NCBI RefSeq assembly: GCF_000968685.2
Contig: NZ_LAKD02000055.1
Coordinates: forward strand, 62,001 to 126,000
DNA: 64,000 bases
Reading direction: 5' to 3'
Source: Streptomyces antioxidans
GTDB lineage: Bacteria; Actinomycetota; Actinomycetes; Streptomycetales; Streptomycetaceae
The notes beneath the pieces were generated by a model, which had not been told where the DNA came from, did no database searches, and was given only the letters and a program-made list of their open reading frames with translations. Position 1 is the first letter of the stretch, and every line of letters begins with the position of its first letter. Both the position numbers and the translations under genes were made by a program. This document shows, one piece after another, positions 61,443 through 64,000 of this stretch.

Positions 61443-62852
61443 TCACTTGCGGCCGGGGGTCCAGTTCATGCCCCAGCCGTAGGCGTGGTCGAGGGTGCGC
61501 TGCGGGCTGGTGCCGCGCTGCGGCACCAGGTAGCGGGCCTCGCGCTGTACGACGAGCTCGCCGCCGGTGTTGGTGATGAGCGCGAGCGCGCAGACCGGGG
61601 ACGGGACGGTGCACTCGTCGAGCGAGAAGTCGATCGGGGCGCCGAACTGCGGCTGCAGGGTGACCGTGGCGTGGAGGTTGGCGAAGCTGCGGGCGCCCTC
61701 GTAGATGGTCACGAAGACCAGGATCCGGCGGAACAGCTTCTGGTGGTCGAGGTTGATGGTGAGGTTCTCACCATCCGCCCGAGCACCGGTCCGGTCGTCG
61801 GCGTCGAGGTGGATGAAGGGCGGCTGGTGCAGCGAGCCGAAGGAGTTGCCGAGCGCCTGGACCACGCCCTTGCTGCCGTCGGCGAGTTCGAACAGCGCCC
61901 CCAGGTCGAGATCGAGGTCGCTGTGCGTGGCCATGGCCCGGCCCAGCTTGGAGGCCCACCCGGAGAACTGCTTGTGCACCTGCCAGTTGAGGTTGATCCG
62001 CATGGTGCCGGAGGTGCCGCCCTGCTTGGTGAGCGAGACCGAGGGCGCCTCCTTCGTCAGGGTGACCTTGCTGAGGCTCACCGGCGCCTGGGCGGGCGCG
62101 GGGACTGGGGCGGCCGGTGCGGTGGGCGGTGGCGGCGGCAGGGGCGTGGAGACGGCGGTGGGCGTCGGGGGCGGGTACGCCCCGGCGGGCGGGCCGGACG
62201 GCGGTGCGGGGGCGACGGGCGGCGCGGGGGCCGCGTAGGGGTTCTGCGCCGCGTACGGGTTCTGCCCGGGGTTCGGCGGAGCCGCGGGGGCGGGGGCCGG
62301 GGCGGCGGGCCGAGCGGGCGTCTGCTGGGGTTCGTCGACCGAGATGCCGAAGTCCGTGGCGAGCCCTGCGAGACCGCTCTGGTACCCCTGCCCCACCGCG
62401 CGGAACTTCCAGGCGCCCTGTCTGCGGTACAACTCGCCGAGAACGAAGGCGGTCTCGACCGTGGCGTCCTCGCTGTCGAAGCGGGCGATCTCCGCGCCAC
62501 CGGCCGCGTTCAGCACCCGGATGTGCAGACCGGGGACCCGGCCGAACGTTCCGCCGTCGGCCGAGGCCGCGAGGACCACGGTCTCGACGGCGGGCTCGAC
62601 CCGGTCGAGGTCCACCGACAGGGTGTCGACCACGGTGTCGCCCGCGGTCCGCTTCCCCTCGTGGCGCACCGCGCCGGAGGAGTGCACCGCCTGGTTGTAG
62701 AACACGAAGTCCCCGTCGGACCTGACCTTTCCGGACACCAGCAGCAGCGCCGAGGCGTCCACGTCCGGCACTCCCGGTCCGGCGCGCCAGCCGACCTCGA
62801 TCCGTACCGCGTCAGCCGGTACTGGCGTGTTACCGCCCTTGCGCATCGCCAT
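61443..62852 (-). CDS. TerD-family protein with TerA-like C-terminal domain
   Basis: A 469-residue protein. An N-terminal TerD domain (about 1-180: VSGKVRSDGDFVFYNQAVHSSGAVRHEG, FDSEDATVETAFVLGELYRRQGAWKFRAVGQGYQSGLAGLATDFGI) carries likely Ca-binding acidic residues. A Pro/Ala-rich linker (about 185-265) leads to a second TerA-like domain (INLNWQVHKQ...LDLDLGALFELADGSKGVVQALG). Such proteins occur in calcium-dependent stress and tellurite-resistance systems. AGGGGGACGGAA precedes the ATG; a second ATG lies two codons in. It converges tightly (25 bp) with the HpnB-like gene. Confidence 0.86.
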   Translation of the reverse strand: MAMRKGGNTPVPADAVRIEVGWRAGPGVPDVDASALLLVSGKVRSDGDFVFYNQAVHSSGAVRHEGKRTAGDTVVDTLSVDLDRVEPAVETVVLAASADGGTFGRVPGLHIRVLNAAGGAEIARFDSEDATVETAFVLGELYRRQGAWKFRAVGQGYQSGLAGLATDFGISVDEPQQTPARPAAPAPAPAAPPNPGQNPYAAQNPYAAPAPPVAPAPPSGPPAGAYPPPTPTAVSTPLPPPPPTAPAAPVPAPAQAPVSLSKVTLTKEAPSVSLTKQGGTSGTMRINLNWQVHKQFSGWASKLGRAMATHSDLDLDLGALFELADGSKGVVQALGNSFGSLHQPPFIHLDADDRTGARADGENLTINLDHQKLFRRILVFVTIYEGARSFANLHATVTLQPQFGAPIDFSLDECTVPSPVCALALITNTGGELVVQREARYLVPQRGTSPQRTLDHAYGWGMNWTPGRK

Positions 62853-63083
62853 TTCCGTCCCCCTGCCTTTCTGTTCGCTCGGATCGGACCGCTCGCTCGT
62901 CGCGCGGCGCGGACGACGGGTGATTACCCGTTGAAAACGCGCTCTTTACACGATCTCAACGTACCCTGACGACCGATTTTCCCGGGTTCGCTCGGATTGG
63001 GGATCCACGGCCACTCCGAACACTGAAAACAACCCTCCTACCGGACTCCCCAATCAGCACATGGTGGGCTTAACTTATGGTCT

Positions 63084-63584
63084 ATGACCTCCCCCCGCAG
63101 CACTTACGGTGGCGGCTACTACTCCTCGCCGTCCTTCCCGGACACCCCCATCTACGACAGTCTTGTCGCCGAGCGGGGGACACCGCAGATCGCACCCATC
63201 AGGGTGCCGTCCGCCTATGACACCGGAAGCAATCTTCCGGCGCTGCCCTCCGCGCTCCCCGCGCTGCCGGCCGCCCCCTCCCCGCAGCCCATGCACCAGG
63301 GGGGCTACCAGCAGCACACGCCGCAGCCCACCGGTCTGCAGCAGGCGCACTCGCCCTACATCCCGGCGCAGCCGACGGGGCCGCGGGGCTACCCGGGCGC
63401 CCAGCAGCCGCAGATGCAGCGTCCCGCCCCGGCCTCGCCGATGGGGTACGAAGCGATGCGTCCGGCCATGACGCGTCCGGTCGCGCCCCGCCCGGCTGCG
63501 CCCGCGCCCTCTCCGTACGAGGACCCTTACGGGCGTCAGCAGTACCCGGGCGGCCGGCCGCCGCAGCCGGGAGGCGGCTACTGA
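63084..63584 (+). CDS. Pro/Gln-rich small protein, DUF6643-like
   Basis: A 166-residue protein starting MTSPRSTYGGGYYSSPSFPDTPIYDSLVAERGTPQIAPIRVPSAYDTGSNLPALPSALPALP. A conserved-looking N-terminal ~60 residues is followed by a disordered Pro/Gln-rich tail (for example SPYIPAQPTGPRGYPGAQQPQ). It resembles Streptomyces DUF6643 proteins. No signal peptide. Function unknown. It is divergent from the TerD-family gene across 231 bp that is AT-richer at 62930-63080. Confidence 0.72.
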   Translation: MTSPRSTYGGGYYSSPSFPDTPIYDSLVAERGTPQIAPIRVPSAYDTGSNLPALPSALPALPAAPSPQPMHQGGYQQHTPQPTGLQQAHSPYIPAQPTGPRGYPGAQQPQMQRPAPASPMGYEAMRPAMTRPVAPRPAAPAPSPYEDPYGRQQYPGGRPPQPGGGY

Positions 63585-63602
63585 CACACGTCGGGAGGTG
63601 AT

Positions 63603-63624
63603 GCGACCGGGCCGTGCCGGTCGC
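63603..63624 (+). terminator. Small hairpin after the DUF6643-like gene
   Basis: GCGACCGG (63603-63610) pairs with CCGGTCGC (63617-63624) around a 6-base loop. A second, stronger hairpin follows. Confidence 0.45.
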
Positions 63625-63634
63625 GGGAAGGTCC

Positions 63635-63663
63635 GGGCCGGATGGGGTGTCCCCGTCCGGCCC
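63635..63663 (+). terminator. Terminator hairpin after the DUF6643-like gene
   Basis: GGGCCGGATGGGG (63635-63647) pairs with CCCCGTCCGGCCC (63651-63663) with one G-T pair, followed by CTGATTT, a short T-rich run. Confidence 0.7.
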
Positions 63664-63905
63664 CTGATTTGTCGTGAGGGCGGCCCGCTGGCTCGCTGTG
63701 AGGGGTCTTCGGCCGTGTTGTGAGGAGCCGTCCGCCGCGCAGTGGAGGGGAGCCCGCCGTGTGTGTGGGGCGTCCGCCGCGTGGGGGGGGCGTCCGCGCC
63801 CGATTTATGAGGGCCGTTCGGCCCCTACCCGGCGGCGGGGCGCACCGCGAAGCTGGAGCGAGCAGTTCCGCGAGCCATCTCCGCCACCGGGGGTGGGCCG
63901 GGCTC
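63664..63905. other. Non-coding stretch near the right edge
   Basis: This 242-bp stretch contains G-rich repeats of GGGCGTCCGC type and no supported gene. Confidence 0.4.
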
Positions 63906-64000
63906 TCACTCCGCTGCGGTGATGAGCATGTCGAACGGTCCCGCCCCGTCCGGTGTGGGGCGCGGGGCCGGAAGGGGACCGGTCCCGCGCTCCACGCGAA
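63906..64000 (-). CDS. Possible C-terminus of a minus-strand gene
   Basis: The last 31 codons before a TGA at 63906 read ...PAPRPTPDGAGPFDMLITAAE with no stop up to the window edge. The composition looks protein-like, but the fragment is too short to assign a family. Confidence 0.35.
   Translation of the reverse strand, partial: RVERGTGPLPAPRPTPDGAGPFDMLITAAE

Overview
The window is high-GC actinomycete DNA with nearly all third codon positions G or C, frequent GTG starts, AGGAG-type ribosome sites and a typical Streptomyces gene set: a LAL regulator, an NsdA-like TPR regulator, an orphan DUF397 protein, a TerD protein, a PucR regulator and several terpene genes. The near-exact CotB2 active site points to a member of, or donor from, the S. 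melanosporofaciens/violaceusniger group. That placement is an inference.

Layout. 0-11.8 kb: a 5-oxoprolinase cut by the window edge, two GT4 mannosyltransferase-like genes, a HEAT-repeat protein, a PAS-SpoIIE phosphatase-like protein with altered metal ligands, an NsdA-like regulator and an APH-fold kinase. 12-19 kb: a Tat-exported amidase, a small conserved protein, then a large LAL regulator divergent from an orphan class I sesquiterpene synthase. 19-33 kb and 38-39.5 kb: acyl-CoA metabolism. A FadD15-type ligase is followed by an operon echA19-like / DUF35 / ltp4-like / ltp3-like, divergent from a fadD19-like ligase. This matches the content and gene sizes of mycobacterial sterol side-chain genes. 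A second ligase, a nitronate monooxygenase-like flavoprotein and a FadE26-like dehydrogenase follow. Three of these promoters share a 17-bp CTGAC..GTCAG palindrome, and two carry a KstR-type TnnAACnnGTTnnA motif. Between them lie a secreted chorismate mutase, a DUF2267/Hsp20 pair, a phytoene desaturase-like flavoprotein, an MpaB-family protein, and AraC+VOC divergent from a class II UvrA-like ATPase.

39.7-44 kb: an unbroken ORF joining a GT39-like membrane protein to a pyridoxamine-oxidase-like domain, then the dhaKLM dihydroxyacetone kinase operon with a strong terminator. 44.7-49.5 kb: the cyclooctatin genes cotB1 (GGPP synthase), cotB2 (cyclase), cotB3 and cotB4 (P450s). Beside them are a third P450 and a divergent TetR gene sharing an inverted repeat.

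52-64 kb: an MHS transporter, a GAF-PucR regulator, a 3-hydroxybutyrate dehydrogenase-like SDR, a Nudix hydrolase, an O-antigen-ligase-like membrane protein, a PH-like membrane protein, a glutamate-racemase-like enzyme, an HpnB-like glycosyltransferase with a charged repeat insert, a TerD/TerA-like protein, a DUF6643-like protein and the probable 3' end of a further gene. Many intergenic gaps hold short tandem repeats (10, 13, 15, 24 and 30 bp). No tRNA, rRNA, IS element or CRISPR array was seen.
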